Shown piece by piece: positions 12,781 to 22,465 of a DNA stretch of 64,000 bases (position 1 is the first letter of the stretch; the number at the start of each line of letters is the position of its first letter). The notes beneath the pieces were generated by a model. That model did not search any database. It saw only the letters and a list, made by a program, of their open reading frames with translations, and was not told the origin of the DNA. The translations under genes and the position numbers were made by a program. The stretch is from Paenibacillus sp. JNUCC-31. GTDB lineage: Bacteria > Bacillota > Bacilli > Paenibacillales > Paenibacillaceae. The stretch covers positions 496,001 through 560,000 of the forward strand of contig NZ_CP062165.1 in the NCBI RefSeq assembly GCF_014844075.1, written 5' to 3'.

Positions 12781-12799
12781 AATGGTCTCGAATTACATA

Positions 12800-14218
12800 T
12801 TACTCGTTGGTATCCATCCATTGGAAGTGGAATGAACCTTCTTTGTCCACACGTTTGAATGTATGAGCACCAAAGTAGTCACGTTGTGCTTGCAACAGGT
12901 TCGCAGGCAAACGCTCAGTGCGGTAGCTGTCATAGTAAGACAACGCGCTGGAGAATCCAGGAACCGGAATGCCTTGAGTAACCGCAGCTGCAACGACTTC
13001 ACGCCATGCACCTTGGTAGGATTCAACAATGTTTTGGAAGTATGGGTCCAGAAGCAGGTTTTTCAGTTCTGCATCCTTGTCATACGCTTCTTTGATATTT
13101 TGCAGGAACTGGGAACGGATGATGCAACCACCGCGGAAGATCATGGCGATGTTGCCGTATTTCAGATCCCAGCCGTATTCATCGGAAGCTGCACGCATTT
13201 GTGCGAATCCTTGTGCATAGGATACGATTTTACTTGCGAACAGCGCTTTGCGCACATTCTCGATGAATGCTTTTTTGTCACCGGAGAATGCTTCAGTCGC
13301 AGGTCCATTCAGGATTTTGCTCGCTGCCACGCGCTCGTCTTTCATCGCAGACAGGAAGCGGGAGAATACGGATTCCGTAATCATGGACAAAGGTACGCCG
13401 AGATCAAGCGCGCTTTGGCTTGTCCATTTGCCTGTTCCTTTTTGTCCAGCTGCATCCAGAATGACATCAACCATTGGTTTGCCGGTTTCCGGATCGTATT
13501 TGGAGAAGATGTCTGCTGTGATTTCAATCAGGTAGCTATCCAGCTCGCCTTGGTTCCATTCAGAGAAGATTGCATGCAATTCTTCAACGGACACATTCAA
13601 CACGGATTTGAGCAAGTGGTAAGCTTCACCAATCAGCTGCATATCTCCGTATTCAATACCGTTGTGCACCATTTTCACATAGTGTCCGGCACCGTCTGGT
13701 CCGATATAGGTGCTGCAAGCATCGTCGCCGACTTTGGCCGAAATGGCTGTCAGAATCGGTTCAACGAGCTCGTACGCACTTTCTTGTCCACCTGGCATGA
13801 TTGCCGGGCCTTTCAACGCGCCTACTTCACCACCGGATACACCCGCACCGATGAAGCGGAAACCTTTAGCTTCCAGATCTTTGCTGCGGCGTTGGGTGTC
13901 AGGGAAGTATGCGTTCCCTCCATCAATGATGATGTCGCCTTCGTCCAAATGTGGCAGCAGTTGTTCAATGGTAGCGTCCGTTGCTTTACCCGCTTGAACC
14001 ATGATCAGGATTTTGCGCGGAGATTCCAGGGAGGATACAAACTCTTCAATTGTGAATGCGCCTGTCAGGTTCTTGCCTTCGGCTTCTTTCAGAAGATCGT
14101 TCGTTTTCTCCGGGGAACGGTTAAATACCGATACCGAGAATCCTTTGCTTTCAATATTAAGGGCAAGGTTCTTACCCATTACTGCAAGTCCGATGACACC
14201 GATCTGTTGTTTACTCAT
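12800..14218 (-). CDS. gnd: 6-phosphogluconate dehydrogenase (decarboxylating)
   Basis: 472 residues, full length. The N-terminus shows the Rossmann nucleotide site ([14 protein letters not shown]) with N-R-S at the NADP-binding loop; the substrate region reads [14 protein letters not shown] near 180-195, including the catalytic Lys; the C-terminal helical domain has [13 protein letters not shown] sequence (here F-R-G-G-C-I-I-R-S). It oxidises 6-phosphogluconate to ribulose-5-phosphate and CO2, giving NADPH. Start ATG 14218 has GGGAGG 6 nt upstream. Last gene of the operon with transaldolase and zwf, so the two NADPH-forming steps of the pathway are coexpressed. Confidence 0.96.
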   Translation of the reverse strand: MSKQQIGVIGLAVMGKNLALNIESKGFSVSVFNRSPEKTNDLLKEAEGKNLTGAFTIEEFVSSLESPRKILIMVQAGKATDATIEQLLPHLDEGDIIIDGGNAYFPDTQRRSKDLEAKGFRFIGAGVSGGEVGALKGPAIMPGGQESAYELVEPILTAISAKVGDDACSTYIGPDGAGHYVKMVHNGIEYGDMQLIGEAYHLLKSVLNVSVEELHAIFSEWNQGELDSYLIEITADIFSKYDPETGKPMVDVILDAAGQKGTGKWTSQSALDLGVPLSMITESVFSRFLSAMKDERVAASKILNGPATEAFSGDKKAFIENVRKALFASKIVSYAQGFAQMRAASDEYGWDLKYGNIAMIFRGGCIIRSQFLQNIKEAYDKDAELKNLLLDPYFQNIVESYQGAWREVVAAAVTQGIPVPGFSSALSYYDSYRTERLPANLLQAQRDYFGAHTFKRVDKEGSFHFQWMDTNE

Positions 14219-14288
14219 TTTGTCCTCCCAATGTCCCATGTTTTAAATAAACGTTAAACGGATTAATTCACACTAATCAGCAGCTAAC

Positions 14289-14954
14289 TTATTGAACTGT
14301 TTTTTTCCAGTCCGCTGCGAATTTGTCCATACCTTGGTCTGTCAGTGGGTGCTTGGAAATTTGTTCAATAACGGAGAATGGAACGGTAGCAATATGTGCT
14401 CCAGCCATCGCTACACGTGTAACGTGGTCCGGATGTCTTACGGAAGCCGCAATAATCTGTGCATCCAGGTTATGTGTGCGGAACAATTCAGCTACTTTGG
14501 CAACCAATTGAACACCATCTTCAGAAATATCGTCAAGACGTCCAAGGAATGGAGATACATAAGTAGCGCCAGCGCGTGCAGCCAGAAGTGCCTGATTCAC
14601 GGTGAAGATCAACGTTACGTTGGTTTTTACGCCTTTTTTGGTCAGATAACGGCAAGCTTCAAGTCCTGCGAGCGTCATTGGCAGCTTGATTGTGATGTTT
14701 TTGTCGTTGTTATTGATTTTGATTAGTTCGTCTGCTTGAGCAATCATCTCTTCAGCTGTAATCGCATCTGGTGTTACTTCCGCAGATACGGATTCAACTT
14801 CAGGAACCTCACGCAAAATTTCTTCAATGCGATCTTCGAATTTCACGCCTTCTTTGGCTACCAGTGACGGGTTTGTTGTTACACCAGACAGGACGCCGAT
14901 TTTGTATGCTTTTTTGATGTCTACCAAGTTTGCTGTATCGATGAAAAATTTCAT
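14289..14954 (-). CDS. tal: Transaldolase, TalC/fructose-6-phosphate aldolase subfamily
   Basis: 221 residues, the short decameric subfamily. The Schiff-base lysine is K90 in [17 protein letters not shown] at 24-31 and P-F-L-G-R-L-D-D are the other family blocks. It moves a dihydroxyacetone unit between sugar phosphates in the non-oxidative pentose phosphate pathway; the sequence alone does not separate transaldolase from fructose-6-phosphate aldolase activity, but lying between zwf and gnd favours transaldolase. ATG 14954 has GGAGG nine bases upstream. Confidence 0.92.
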   Translation of the reverse strand: MKFFIDTANLVDIKKAYKIGVLSGVTTNPSLVAKEGVKFEDRIEEILREVPEVESVSAEVTPDAITAEEMIAQADELIKINNNDKNITIKLPMTLAGLEACRYLTKKGVKTNVTLIFTVNQALLAARAGATYVSPFLGRLDDISEDGVQLVAKVAELFRTHNLDAQIIAASVRHPDHVTRVAMAGAHIATVPFSVIEQISKHPLTDQGMDKFAADWKKTVQ

Positions 14955-14980
14955 ATTCAATTACCTCCAAGGGATATGTT

Positions 14981-15012
14981 TTTTTGATGTTACAAGTTTT
15001 TGATGTTACAGG
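14981..15012. repeat. Two tandem 16-bp units across the zwf stop codon
   Basis: TTTTTGATGTTACA is repeated with a 16-bp period at 14981 and 14997. The zwf stop codon lies inside the second copy, so the spacer before tal seems to have grown by local duplication. Confidence 0.7.
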
Positions 15013-16523
15013 TTGGCATTAACAGCCAGAGGAACTTCAATATCATCTTCAGCCTGTTGATCGGCAGGTTGGTCAAACCACCAGTGGTGCCCATCGGCTG
15101 CCAGCATCGCATCCGACTCTGCTGGTCCATAGCTTCCTGCCGGATACAAATGAAGTGGCAGCAAATTCTCCTGGAATGCATCCAGAATAGGTTGTACCCA
15201 AGCCCAGGACAGTTCTACCTCATCCCAATGGGCAAAGAACGTTGGATCGCCATGCAATGCATCATGAATCAGGTTCTCATAGGCCTCCGCCAGATCCTCA
15301 CGATCCGGTGACAGATCGATATGAACCGGTTTGAACTCGCCTTTGTTTTGCGGATCGCTCGCATTAAGCTGCAACGTCATGCTCTGATCAGGGCTCATCT
15401 CAATAACAAGCAGGTTCGGTTTGGAACCGTTAACCACGTTAGCCTGACCGGATGGTTCCTTGAATTCAATGACGATACGAGTTGACTTCTCCTTCATTCG
15501 TTTGCCTGTGCGGATATAGAAAGGCACGCCGCGCCAGAAGAAGTCATCAATCTGCAGTTTCGCAGCAATGAACGTATCATTCATCGTATTCTCGGCAACA
15601 CCCGGCTCAGCTGCATAGCCGATAACGGATTTGCCTTGAATGTTTCCTTCAGCATACTGACCGCGAATGACACTTGCACCCACGTTCTGCTTTTGCAATG
15701 GCTCAATGGATTCCATAATATGCTTTTTCTTTAAGCCTACTTTTTCCGTGGTGCTGTTGTAGGGGAGCTGAATGGCCATCATCATCAGCAATTGCAGCAT
15801 ATGATTCTGGAACATGTCACGCACGGCGCCTACATGATCATAATAGGATGCCCGTTCTTCCACGCCAACAGTCTCATTCGCAGTGATCTGCACATTGGAG
15901 ATATAACGATTGTTCCACAACGCCTTCATGATCGGATTGCTTTGATGCAACGTTTCAAGACGCTGTACCATCGGTTTGCCCAAATAATGGTCAATCCGAT
16001 AAATTTCTTCTTCAGTAAACGCCTCGCTTAATTTGCGATTCAGATCACGAGCCGATGGCAGATCATGTCCAAATGGCTTCTCGATGACAAGGCGTTTCCA
16101 ACCCTCCGCAGATCCAAGTCCACTTTGCTGAATGTTCTCCGCGATGGGTTCGAAGAATTCTGGACCAACCGAGAGGTAGAACAGGCGATTGGACGGAATG
16201 CCAAGCTCTGCCTCTCTGCGTTCAACCAGATTCAACAGCTCTATATAATCTTCCTTATGGCTTATATTCAATACACTATAACGGAAAGCCTGCACGAATG
16301 ACTTCACCACTTGAGGATCAGCCGGGCGTCTGGAAAATTCATTTAATGATTTTTCCACTTGAGCCTGAAAGAATTCATCAGACCATTCTCTGCGCCCCAA
16401 GCCAATCAGCGAGAAGGATTCCGGAAGTTTCTGCTCAATGTATAAATTATATAAGGCAGGATATATTTTTCTTTTGGCTAAATCGCCAGTCGCACCAAAT
16501 AAAATAATGGTCGTTGGTTCCAT
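15006..16523 (-). CDS. zwf: Glucose-6-phosphate 1-dehydrogenase
   Basis: 505 residues. The NADP Rossmann motif is L-F-G-A-T-G-D-L-A at 8-16, and the active-site signature R-I-D-H-Y-L-G-K is at 176-183 with the catalytic His. It starts the oxidative pentose phosphate pathway by making 6-phosphogluconolactone and NADPH. ATG 16523 follows AAGGAG. It heads the operon zwf-tal-gnd; no lactonase gene is present. A LysR-type gene is divergent 112 bp away and is a likely regulator. Confidence 0.96.
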   Translation of the reverse strand: MEPTTIILFGATGDLAKRKIYPALYNLYIEQKLPESFSLIGLGRREWSDEFFQAQVEKSLNEFSRRPADPQVVKSFVQAFRYSVLNISHKEDYIELLNLVERREAELGIPSNRLFYLSVGPEFFEPIAENIQQSGLGSAEGWKRLVIEKPFGHDLPSARDLNRKLSEAFTEEEIYRIDHYLGKPMVQRLETLHQSNPIMKALWNNRYISNVQITANETVGVEERASYYDHVGAVRDMFQNHMLQLLMMMAIQLPYNSTTEKVGLKKKHIMESIEPLQKQNVGASVIRGQYAEGNIQGKSVIGYAAEPGVAENTMNDTFIAAKLQIDDFFWRGVPFYIRTGKRMKEKSTRIVIEFKEPSGQANVVNGSKPNLLVIEMSPDQSMTLQLNASDPQNKGEFKPVHIDLSPDREDLAEAYENLIHDALHGDPTFFAHWDEVELSWAWVQPILDAFQENLLPLHLYPAGSYGPAESDAMLAADGHHWWFDQPADQQAEDDIEVPLAVNANL

Positions 16524-16622
16524 CTCACGTTTCTCCTTCCAAGTAACTCTGGTTTCTTTGCTGTAGTTACACTATAATACGTTTCATAGCCATACAAGTA
16601 ATTAATATATTTCACAGGAGCT

Positions 16623-16637
16623 ATAGACGATATCTAT
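16623..16637. promoter_or_regulatory. Candidate LysR-type operator overlapping the lysR start
   Basis: ATAGA-N5-TCTAT is a perfect 15-bp interrupted palindrome of the size LysR regulators bind. Its right arm includes the first bases of the lysR start codon, which would suit autorepression. No binding evidence. Confidence 0.4.
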
Positions 16638-17523
16638 GACAACAAATTATGAATTGTATAAGGTATTCTATTGGGCTGCCAAAACGGGCAGTTTGACCCA
16701 AGCCGCCAAAGCGTTGTATATCACTCAACCAAGCGTCAGCCATGCGATTAAACAGTTGGAGGAAAGCTTTGGCCTTACGTTGTTTTATCGGAATTCCAAG
16801 GGAGTTGCGCTAACTCAGGAAGGTGTCAGTCTGTATTCCTATATTGAACAATCCCAGATTCTGATCTCGCTGGCGGAGGAGAAAATGGCCGCTCTGAAGA
16901 GTTTGGACAACGGAGAACTCAGAATCGGGGGCAGTGATTCGCTGTTTAAGCATTACATGCTGTCCTATCTGGAAGAATTTCATGTGCTCTATCCTAACAT
17001 CAAGCTGCATCTCAGTCACGGAACAACCCCGGAAGTCATTACGTTCCTGAAAGAAGGCAAAATTGATCTGGGTGTTGTACGGATGCCCATTGTTGATCCC
17101 CAGCTGGAAGTCAAGGAAAGTATCCAGCTCAAAGACTGCTTCGTCGCAGGTGAACGCTATGCTCAACTGAAGGATAAAGTCATGACACTGGAGATGCTGC
17201 TGGAGCATCAACTGATTCTTTTCTCCAGAAACAGCCGTGTTCGGATGGCGATTACGGAGCTGTTCAACAGCTATGGCTATACACTCAAACCCGAGATTGA
17301 GGTCGGAAGTGTAGATTTGTTAATTGAGTTTGCAAGACGGGGATTGGGCATTTCTTACGTAACCCGTGAATTTATTTCCAAAGAGCTGGAAGAAGGTTCA
17401 CTCTTCGAAATCCAATTGGATGTCCCCCTCCCTCCTTCCCATGTGGGCATCATGACAAAGCGAAATATGCCGATCTCCTTGGCAGCCAACCGATTTATGG
17501 ATCTCATTTTCAAAACGGAGTAA
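16636..17523 (+). CDS. LysR-family transcriptional regulator divergent from zwf
   Basis: 295 residues: winged helix-turn-helix at about 5-65 (T-G-S-L-T-Q-A-A-K-A-L-Y-I-T-Q-P-S-V-S), then an effector-binding domain from about 92 to 290 (L-R-I-G-G-S-D, G-K-I-D-L-G-V-V-R, R-R-G-L-G-I-S-Y-V). Divergence from zwf suggests control of the pentose phosphate operon, possibly in response to a sugar phosphate or redox state; this is inference from position. The nearest Shine-Dalgarno (CAGGAG) is 15 nt from the ATG, longer than usual. A bidirectional terminator follows. Confidence 0.88.
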   Translation: MTTNYELYKVFYWAAKTGSLTQAAKALYITQPSVSHAIKQLEESFGLTLFYRNSKGVALTQEGVSLYSYIEQSQILISLAEEKMAALKSLDNGELRIGGSDSLFKHYMLSYLEEFHVLYPNIKLHLSHGTTPEVITFLKEGKIDLGVVRMPIVDPQLEVKESIQLKDCFVAGERYAQLKDKVMTLEMLLEHQLILFSRNSRVRMAITELFNSYGYTLKPEIEVGSVDLLIEFARRGLGISYVTREFISKELEEGSLFEIQLDVPLPPSHVGIMTKRNMPISLAANRFMDLIFKTE

Positions 17524-17546
17524 GATCGTTGCTCTGTTACTCTATA

Positions 17547-17591
17547 CAAAAAGTGCCTCGTCATCCCCAAAGGATGATGAAGCACTTTTTG
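17547..17591. terminator. Bidirectional terminator between lysR and the convergent orphan gene
   Basis: AAAAAGTGC...TCATCC pairs with GGATGA...GCACTTTTT, giving A-runs and T-runs on both sides. Confidence 0.85.
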
Positions 17592-17631
17592 TGATTTTCA
17601 TTTTTCCAATTACACAACCAACCCATTCTCA

Positions 17632-18300
17632 TCATACTCCAAGTTCTCTCAATCTGCTCTCAATTCTCTCAGGAATCATAGCAAACAGTTGCTCCCAGGG
17701 CATGAATAGACTCGGCTCAAACAAAAACTCCTCAAACTCCATAGAAGGAACAAACGCCTTAGTCTGCAGGAAACTCCGCACGCTGGCATTGATCTCATCA
17801 TTTGTTTCAAAATAACCTTTGAACATCTCGTTCACGAGCAGGCCGTCACAACCAGCATTTGCACCTGCTGCACTGTACAAATCCGGCAACAGTTCAAACA
17901 CGACAGGGATCGGAGAAAAGGCATGTTTGCCTGGCTGCGAGTATAGACACATATGGCGTCCAACCACATTAACTCGATCCTTCAGCAATCCCCGAAGTAC
18001 TCTGCCATGAAAGCTGGCTTCACAGTCCACAACTTCACCGTCATGGCCTACATATACCCACACATGCTCCATCTCGTACAAATGACCAATCTCATAATCC
18101 CACCAAATCGCAAATTCAATTACATATTGGACTGCCTCGGCTGGAAAATGAATTTCCCTTCTGAATGATGGGGAAGGTCCGGAACGATCCAATACCGAAA
18201 TACCTACAAAATCAGGGTAAAAGGGTTCATTTTGATCAAACATCAATACCGGGGCATAACTCAATGCGATTTCAAGCTTTTCCTGATCCGTTCTTGTCAT
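17632..18300 (-). CDS. Hypothetical protein of unknown family
   Basis: 222 residues from ATG 18300 (GGAGG eight bases upstream). Soluble, no signal peptide or membrane segment. Visible features are Y-A-P-V-L-M-F-D-Q-N-E-P-F near the N-terminus, then W-W-D-Y-E-I-G-H-L-Y-E-M-E-H-V-W-V-Y-V, rich in aromatic and acidic residues, and V-D-C-E-A-S-F-H-G-R. The opening resembles Vps62-like proteins only loosely. I do not assign a function. It is followed by the lysR terminator and lies downstream of a cupin gene in the same direction, but a hairpin stands between them. Confidence 0.7.
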   Translation of the reverse strand: MTRTDQEKLEIALSYAPVLMFDQNEPFYPDFVGISVLDRSGPSPSFRREIHFPAEAVQYVIEFAIWWDYEIGHLYEMEHVWVYVGHDGEVVDCEASFHGRVLRGLLKDRVNVVGRHMCLYSQPGKHAFSPIPVVFELLPDLYSAAGANAGCDGLLVNEMFKGYFETNDEINASVRSFLQTKAFVPSMEFEEFLFEPSLFMPWEQLFAMIPERIESRLRELGV

Positions 18301-18401
18301 GAATGATTCCTCCACGTTCTTTGAGTATGATCCATACGGTGACAATCCAATGTTACTATTCAGTTTAACAGAGAACTTCGAACGTGTTAATTGGACTAAG
18401 G

Positions 18402-18439
18402 TAGGCCCGCAACCGGTGAATCGTACCGGTTACGGGCCT
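18402..18439 (-). terminator. Strong hairpin after the cupin gene
   Basis: AGGCCCG(C/T)AACCGGT pairs with ACCGGTTACGGGCCT around a 7-nt loop. No U-tract follows on the minus strand, so it could be a terminator of low efficiency or an RNA-stability element. Confidence 0.5.
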
Positions 18440-18470
18440 GAATTGGTTCATTTGAAAAGAGAATGTAATG

Positions 18471-19055
18471 TTATCCTTGTGAGCCTTTGGATGATTTGGA
18501 GGCTTTGATCGCTTGATCTGAAACGGAATCCACACAACCGATTGGCGGTCCCAAAATAGCGTCATTCTTGATGGAGGCTACTGCCTTGGCGTACGCCTCT
18601 TCATCAATGCAGTATGCCCGATGTGCAACTTCTGGTGGCGTTGCAGCCAAGAAATCCGCCCCAAGAACAATGTCCGGTGTCGGTTGGTCAAATATCGTTA
18701 ACAGGTGCACATCGTCTGTCTCTGCTACAAACCAATGGAACCATCCTTGAGGGAAAATTGACACCTGACCAGGCTTCAAGTGATAACTTATCCGCTCACG
18801 CTTGAACGGATCGAAGACTGAGGTAGTGATCTCACCACTGATCAGAACAATCATTTCGGTCACATTTGTGTGCCAGTGAGGCTGAACAATAATGCCTTTG
18901 CTCATGTATACATTAAAAAATCCATTCTTGATCGTAGGTAGCTGCTCCCCAAACAACTGGGTAACATAATTTCGCGAGTCACGCTGATAATATACAACCG
19001 CTGTGGAATCGGCCGCCAGTTGAACATTCGGGGATTGCAGAATCGGATTAATCAT
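18471..19055 (-). CDS. Cupin-domain protein (paralogue of the gene at 36.8 kb)
   Basis: 194 residues with a single bicupin-type beta-barrel. Metal-binding motif 1 is H60-x-H62-x4-E67 (P-H-W-H-T-N-V-T-E), and motif 2 is in F-P-Q-G-W-F-H-W-F, with a His in the expected place. The tail has G-P-P-I-G-C-V followed by a Ser/Lys-rich end. The same architecture and tail (G-P-P-A-D-C-V) appear in the protein at 36825-37529, so they are paralogues, similar to the oxalate decarboxylase/germin half found in Bacillus spore-associated cupins. AAGGAGG precedes ATG 19055. Substrate unknown. Confidence 0.8.
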   Translation of the reverse strand: MINPILQSPNVQLAADSTAVVYYQRDSRNYVTQLFGEQLPTIKNGFFNVYMSKGIIVQPHWHTNVTEMIVLISGEITTSVFDPFKRERISYHLKPGQVSIFPQGWFHWFVAETDDVHLLTIFDQPTPDIVLGADFLAATPPEVAHRAYCIDEEAYAKAVASIKNDAILGPPIGCVDSVSDQAIKASKSSKGSQG

Positions 19056-19172
19056 ACCGCTGTTTCCTCCTTATAGGCATACAACTCATTGTAGTACTGT
19101 ATGCCTTATGCGGCAGAGATAATACCGAGGACAACGTTTCAGCTTCATTTATTTATAACGATTAAGTTTATA

Positions 19173-20129
19173 TCAGGCAATCCCCGGATATCTTCCTCCA
19201 GCAGCAACTCCTTTGGGAGATATCCGTTCAATCTCTGCCATTTCATCATCGGTAATCGTGACCTGCAGGGCGCCAAGGTTCTCGTGAACTCTCTCCAAAC
19301 TGCGAGTACCCGGGATGGGAACGATATGTTCTCCCTTTCCAAGTAACCAGGCGAGTGCGAGCTGAGAAGCCGTACATCCTTTTTGCTTAGCCATGTCCTG
19401 GATCAAGTGCACAACCTCCAGATTTTTCTGGAAATTCTCACCCTGGAAACGTGGATAATGACGACGATAATCGTCTTCCGGCAGATCGTCTACCGATTGA
19501 ATCTGGCCTGTCAGGAAGCCACGGCCCAATGGACTGTAGGGTACAAGCCCAATGTTCAACTCGTTCAACAAGGGCAATATCTCATCTTCCAGCTCACGAC
19601 TCCACAATGAATACTCCGTTTGGAGTGCTGTGATGGGATGAACGGCATTCGCGCGACGAATGGTCTCTGCCGATGCTTCAGACAAGCCTATATATCGGAT
19701 TTTCCCCTGCTGTACCAGATCGGAAAGTGTTCCTACGGTTTCCTCAATTGGCGTATTAGGATCAGGTCGATGCTGATAATAGAGATCTATATAATCCATG
19801 CCCAGGTTATACAGACTGGCATCCACTGATTTTTTGATATACGCCGGATCTCCCTTGGGGCCTTGGGTATGTGTTATACCGAACTTGGTTGCTACAATCG
19901 CATCGGCTCTTCGCCCTTTAAGCGCACGACCAAGCAATTTCTCGTTGCCACCAAACCGCTGCTTTTCGTATTCACCATACAGGTCCGCTGTATCAAACAT
20001 CGTTACTCCTGCATCAAGCGCGCCCTGGATCGTATGTACCGATTCTTCGTTATCTGGCATCATCATCACACCTAGCCCAAGCCCGGATACCTGCAAATTA
20101 TCGCTTCCCAACGTCCTTGTCTTGATCAT
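19173..20129 (-). CDS. Aldo/keto reductase
   Basis: 318 residues. The (beta/alpha)8 catalytic set is visible: D46, Y51 in F-D-T-A-D-L-Y-G, K82 in A-T-K-F-G, and H in Y-Y-Q-H-R-P-D-P. The C-terminal NADPH site has I-P-G-T-R-S and R-V-x-E-N. The family reduces aldehydes and ketones with NADPH. The start is ATG 20129 behind AGAGGG; the frame extends further but without a ribosome site. An XRE regulator lies 126 bp upstream in the same direction and may control it, as such regulator/reductase pairs are common. Confidence 0.9.
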   Translation of the reverse strand: MIKTRTLGSDNLQVSGLGLGVMMMPDNEESVHTIQGALDAGVTMFDTADLYGEYEKQRFGGNEKLLGRALKGRRADAIVATKFGITHTQGPKGDPAYIKKSVDASLYNLGMDYIDLYYQHRPDPNTPIEETVGTLSDLVQQGKIRYIGLSEASAETIRRANAVHPITALQTEYSLWSRELEDEILPLLNELNIGLVPYSPLGRGFLTGQIQSVDDLPEDDYRRHYPRFQGENFQKNLEVVHLIQDMAKQKGCTASQLALAWLLGKGEHIVPIPGTRSLERVHENLGALQVTITDDEMAEIERISPKGVAAGGRYPGIA

Positions 20130-20255
20130 GTGGTTCCCTCTTTTCGTTAATAAAATAAAAAGTATTGAACTTGTATTCATTCTATTTCACAAACGGAGTC
20201 CCAACCACAGTCTGTTTATGCTAGTACTAGAATTACCAGTCTGATCAATCTTCTT

Positions 20256-21062
20256 CTATACGGCAACAGGAACGTAGATACAACAATGAATACCTGATTG
20301 GCTGTTCAGATTATTCATGGAAAAGATATCGTACGTATACACAATACCATCTGTCCGATCCGTCGTTTCAAGCTGGACCCGATTGACTTGTTTCAATCCA
20401 ACTTGGTGCAGGTTCCAGATCGTTTGAAAATCGACACTTTCTTCGCTCAACTGTTTCACTATTTTGGTAAATTGAGGATCAACCTGATACTTGTCATAGT
20501 ACGTCCGAAACACGGCTACCGAGTGCCGCGCGAATTCTTCCCAGTTATGCATGCGTTCCCTAAGCGTTGTATCCAGAAACAAAATTCGCATCATGAGACG
20601 ATCATGAACATGCATGGAGGAAAAGTTGAACAGGTTCGTATTTGCAGCTTCATTCCAGGCAAGTACCTCCGAGCGTTCATTGGTAATAAAGGAAGGGTAT
20701 GTCAACTGCCCAATAATACTCTCCCATCCCGGCTCCAGTTGAGAATACGAAGCAAGGAATTCATGCTCCGCATTGGGGTCCCATAGATGAAACAGATGAT
20801 CCTTCTCTTCCAGTGTTAACTGGAGTGCATTCGCTATACTCACCATCACTTCTCTCGAAGCCGCCAATTCCCTGCCCTGTTCAAGCCACGTGTAATACGT
20901 TGCACTGACACCTGCCAATACCGCCACTTCTTCTCGCCTTAAACCTGGTGTTCTTCGTTGTCCATAAGATCCTGATAATCCGACTTGTTCTGGCTGAATG
21001 AGACTTCTCCGTGATTTCAAAAATTCACCCAGTCTTTTGTTACGGCTTACTCCTCTACTCAT
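20256..21062 (-). CDS. XRE-family regulator with MmyB-like ligand-binding domain
   Basis: 268 residues. Residues 10-90 contain a helix-turn-helix (L-R-R-E-E-V-A-V-L-A-G-V-S-A-T-Y-Y-T-W-L-E-Q-G-R), with the R-R-T-P-G-L-R-R lead-in typical of MmyB-type proteins. Residues 105-265 form the PAS-like MmyB ligand-binding domain (N-E-R-S-E-V-L-A-W-N-E-A-A). Such proteins often control adjacent oxidoreductases; the aldo/keto reductase gene downstream is the likely target. Confidence 0.88.
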   Translation of the reverse strand: MSRGVSRNKRLGEFLKSRRSLIQPEQVGLSGSYGQRRTPGLRREEVAVLAGVSATYYTWLEQGRELAASREVMVSIANALQLTLEEKDHLFHLWDPNAEHEFLASYSQLEPGWESIIGQLTYPSFITNERSEVLAWNEAANTNLFNFSSMHVHDRLMMRILFLDTTLRERMHNWEEFARHSVAVFRTYYDKYQVDPQFTKIVKQLSEESVDFQTIWNLHQVGLKQVNRVQLETTDRTDGIVYTYDIFSMNNLNSQSGIHCCIYVPVAV

Positions 21063-21493
21063 CTCATATACACCGCCCTTTATGTGAAAATGGATTACAG
21101 CAATGCGCAGACTCTATCCACAAATGGAAGTCTCTGAATGGCTTTGATATAATTCTTTATATGATCATACGGTATATGCTTAGTTAACCAATAGATTAGC
21201 ATTGATTCATGCAGAACGAAAGGAGCCCAGGTTGGAACTGCTGGTTCTGAACCCCAAGATGAAAAGTCTGAATTTCAGAGAAAACCTTTCTCCTGAGCTC
21301 CGTATTGAGGCATCAGAAAATGGAAGATGGATATGGTTGAAACCTATACTCAAACCTTCAACAAGATGGATGCCAAGACAGCGCTATAGAGATGAATCGT
21401 GAGGAAATATATGAGGTGTTTGGTCGCATGAGGGATTTTTAGATTCGATGATGAATGAGAGATGAAAGTTCTGTTTTTCTAAAAGAGTTGAAA
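21063..21493. other. Gene-poor stretch upstream of the XRE regulator
   Basis: About 430 bp without a convincing gene. The only open frame of note (21202-21402, plus, 66 codons) lacks a ribosome site and resembles nothing. It must hold the promoter of the XRE gene near 21063-21200. Low-complexity sequence suggests a decayed region. Confidence 0.5.
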
Positions 21494-21523
21494 GAAAAAA
21501 CCTGACTCCCTATTGGAATCAGG
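21494..21523 (-). terminator. Terminator of the SPFH/zinc-ribbon operon
   Basis: Minus strand CCTGATTCC pairs with GGAGTCAGG, followed by TTTTTTC, 30 bp after the last gene. Confidence 0.8.
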
Positions 21524-21553
21524 CTAAGATTTTTCTCGATCCTTTATTCAAAT

Positions 21554-22003
21554 TTACGAAGCTTCAACGGTTGTTCCACAATACTCACAATCCGTGGATT
21601 GATTCCGATATACCTTCGCCTTCGCTCCACATCCCGGGCAACTTACCGAAACTTGCTTTTTCGGCTCTTCGGCCTTTTCGACCTTTTCTTCAACGTCTGC
21701 CATATCTGTTATATTGATTTCTGTATAGTTGATTGTATTGTGACTGGTGTAACTCACGGTGTTACTATTGGAACTTGAATAAACTTTGGCACTCTCTGTT
21801 TCGCGATCCAGATCGCCTCCATAGTCTCCACCATAAAACTTGCGTTCCGGGACTCTTTTTTTTCTGAGCAATCGAATACCAAAAAATAAAAAGATAAATT
21901 CAATAAGAAGAAATGCCCACATAGTACCATTCTCCGTATTAAAAAATACGATTGCTTGCATAATTGCATAAAAAATAAATAATATACCGAAAAACTTTCT
22001 CAA
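21554..22003 (-). CDS. Small membrane protein with C-terminal zinc ribbon (paralogue A)
   Basis: 149 residues from TTG 22003. This start is chosen because GGGAGG lies 8 nt upstream and because it gives M-R-K-F-F-G-I, matching M-K-K-F-F-G-I of the next gene upstream; the frame also continues into that gene. Two hydrophobic helices (about 4-20 and 27-45) are followed by a Ser/Asn/Thr-rich stretch and a four-Cys zinc ribbon, C-P-G-C-G-A-K-A-K-V-Y ... C-E-Y-C-G, in the last 30 residues. Last gene of the operon with the SPFH protein. Function unknown. Confidence 0.78.
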   Translation of the reverse strand: MRKFFGILFIFYAIMQAIVFFNTENGTMWAFLLIEFIFLFFGIRLLRKKRVPERKFYGGDYGGDLDRETESAKVYSSSNSNTVSYTSHNTINYTEINITDMADVEEKVEKAEEPKKQVSVSCPGCGAKAKVYRNQSTDCEYCGTTVEAS

Positions 22004-22049
22004 GATAATTCCTCCCAACAACCACGACCATGGTATATATGTTATTAGT

Positions 22050-22439
22050 CTACGAGATCCTAATCGTTGTCCCGCAATACTCACAATTCGTCGATAAATT
22101 GGGGTAAACCTTGGCCTTGGCACCACATCCGGAACAATTCACAGCTACAGGTTCTTGTAGCTCTTCATAATCGGATTTTTTAAAATACTCTTCGTTCTTG
22201 TCATCAAATTCGTCATGATCCGAGTGAGGGGGATAATAACGATCTCCTAAATACGGTTGATGCTGTACCTTTGGTCTCCTACAGAGTCTGACCCCCGTAA
22301 TAAACACAATTATTCCTGGGAACATTAAAAAGATCATGCCAACAACTGCTACATCTCCTCCATCGACTAACATTAAAATCGACATCAATAAACATATGGA
22401 TGAAAATATGATTAAAATGATTCCAAAAAACTTCTTCAC
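22050..22439 (-). CDS. Small membrane protein with C-terminal zinc ribbon (paralogue B)
   Basis: 129 residues. Two membrane helices at 4-22 and 30-52, an acidic linker (H-D-E-F-D-D-K-N-E-E), then C-S-G-C-G-A-K-A-K-V-Y ... C-E-Y-C-G. The ribbon is nearly the same as in the downstream gene, so the two arose by tandem duplication. The topology predicts a cytoplasmic ribbon next to the membrane, the same kind of module that the SPFH protein of this operon carries five times. Function unknown. Confidence 0.8.
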   Translation of the reverse strand: MKKFFGIILIIFSSICLLMSILMLVDGGDVAVVGMIFLMFPGIIVFITGVRLCRRPKVQHQPYLGDRYYPPHSDHDEFDDKNEEYFKKSDYEELQEPVAVNCSGCGAKAKVYPNLSTNCEYCGTTIRIS

Positions 22440-22465
22440 AACTTCTCCCCCTGAAAAATAAAAAG

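Noticed and set aside
12863..14257. 464-codon open frame opposite gnd
   Set aside because: Shadow of a conserved full-length gene; Cys/His-rich random composition.
21202..21402. 66-codon plus-strand frame in the gap upstream of the XRE gene
   Set aside because: No ribosome site, no similarity and unusual composition; treated as noncoding.
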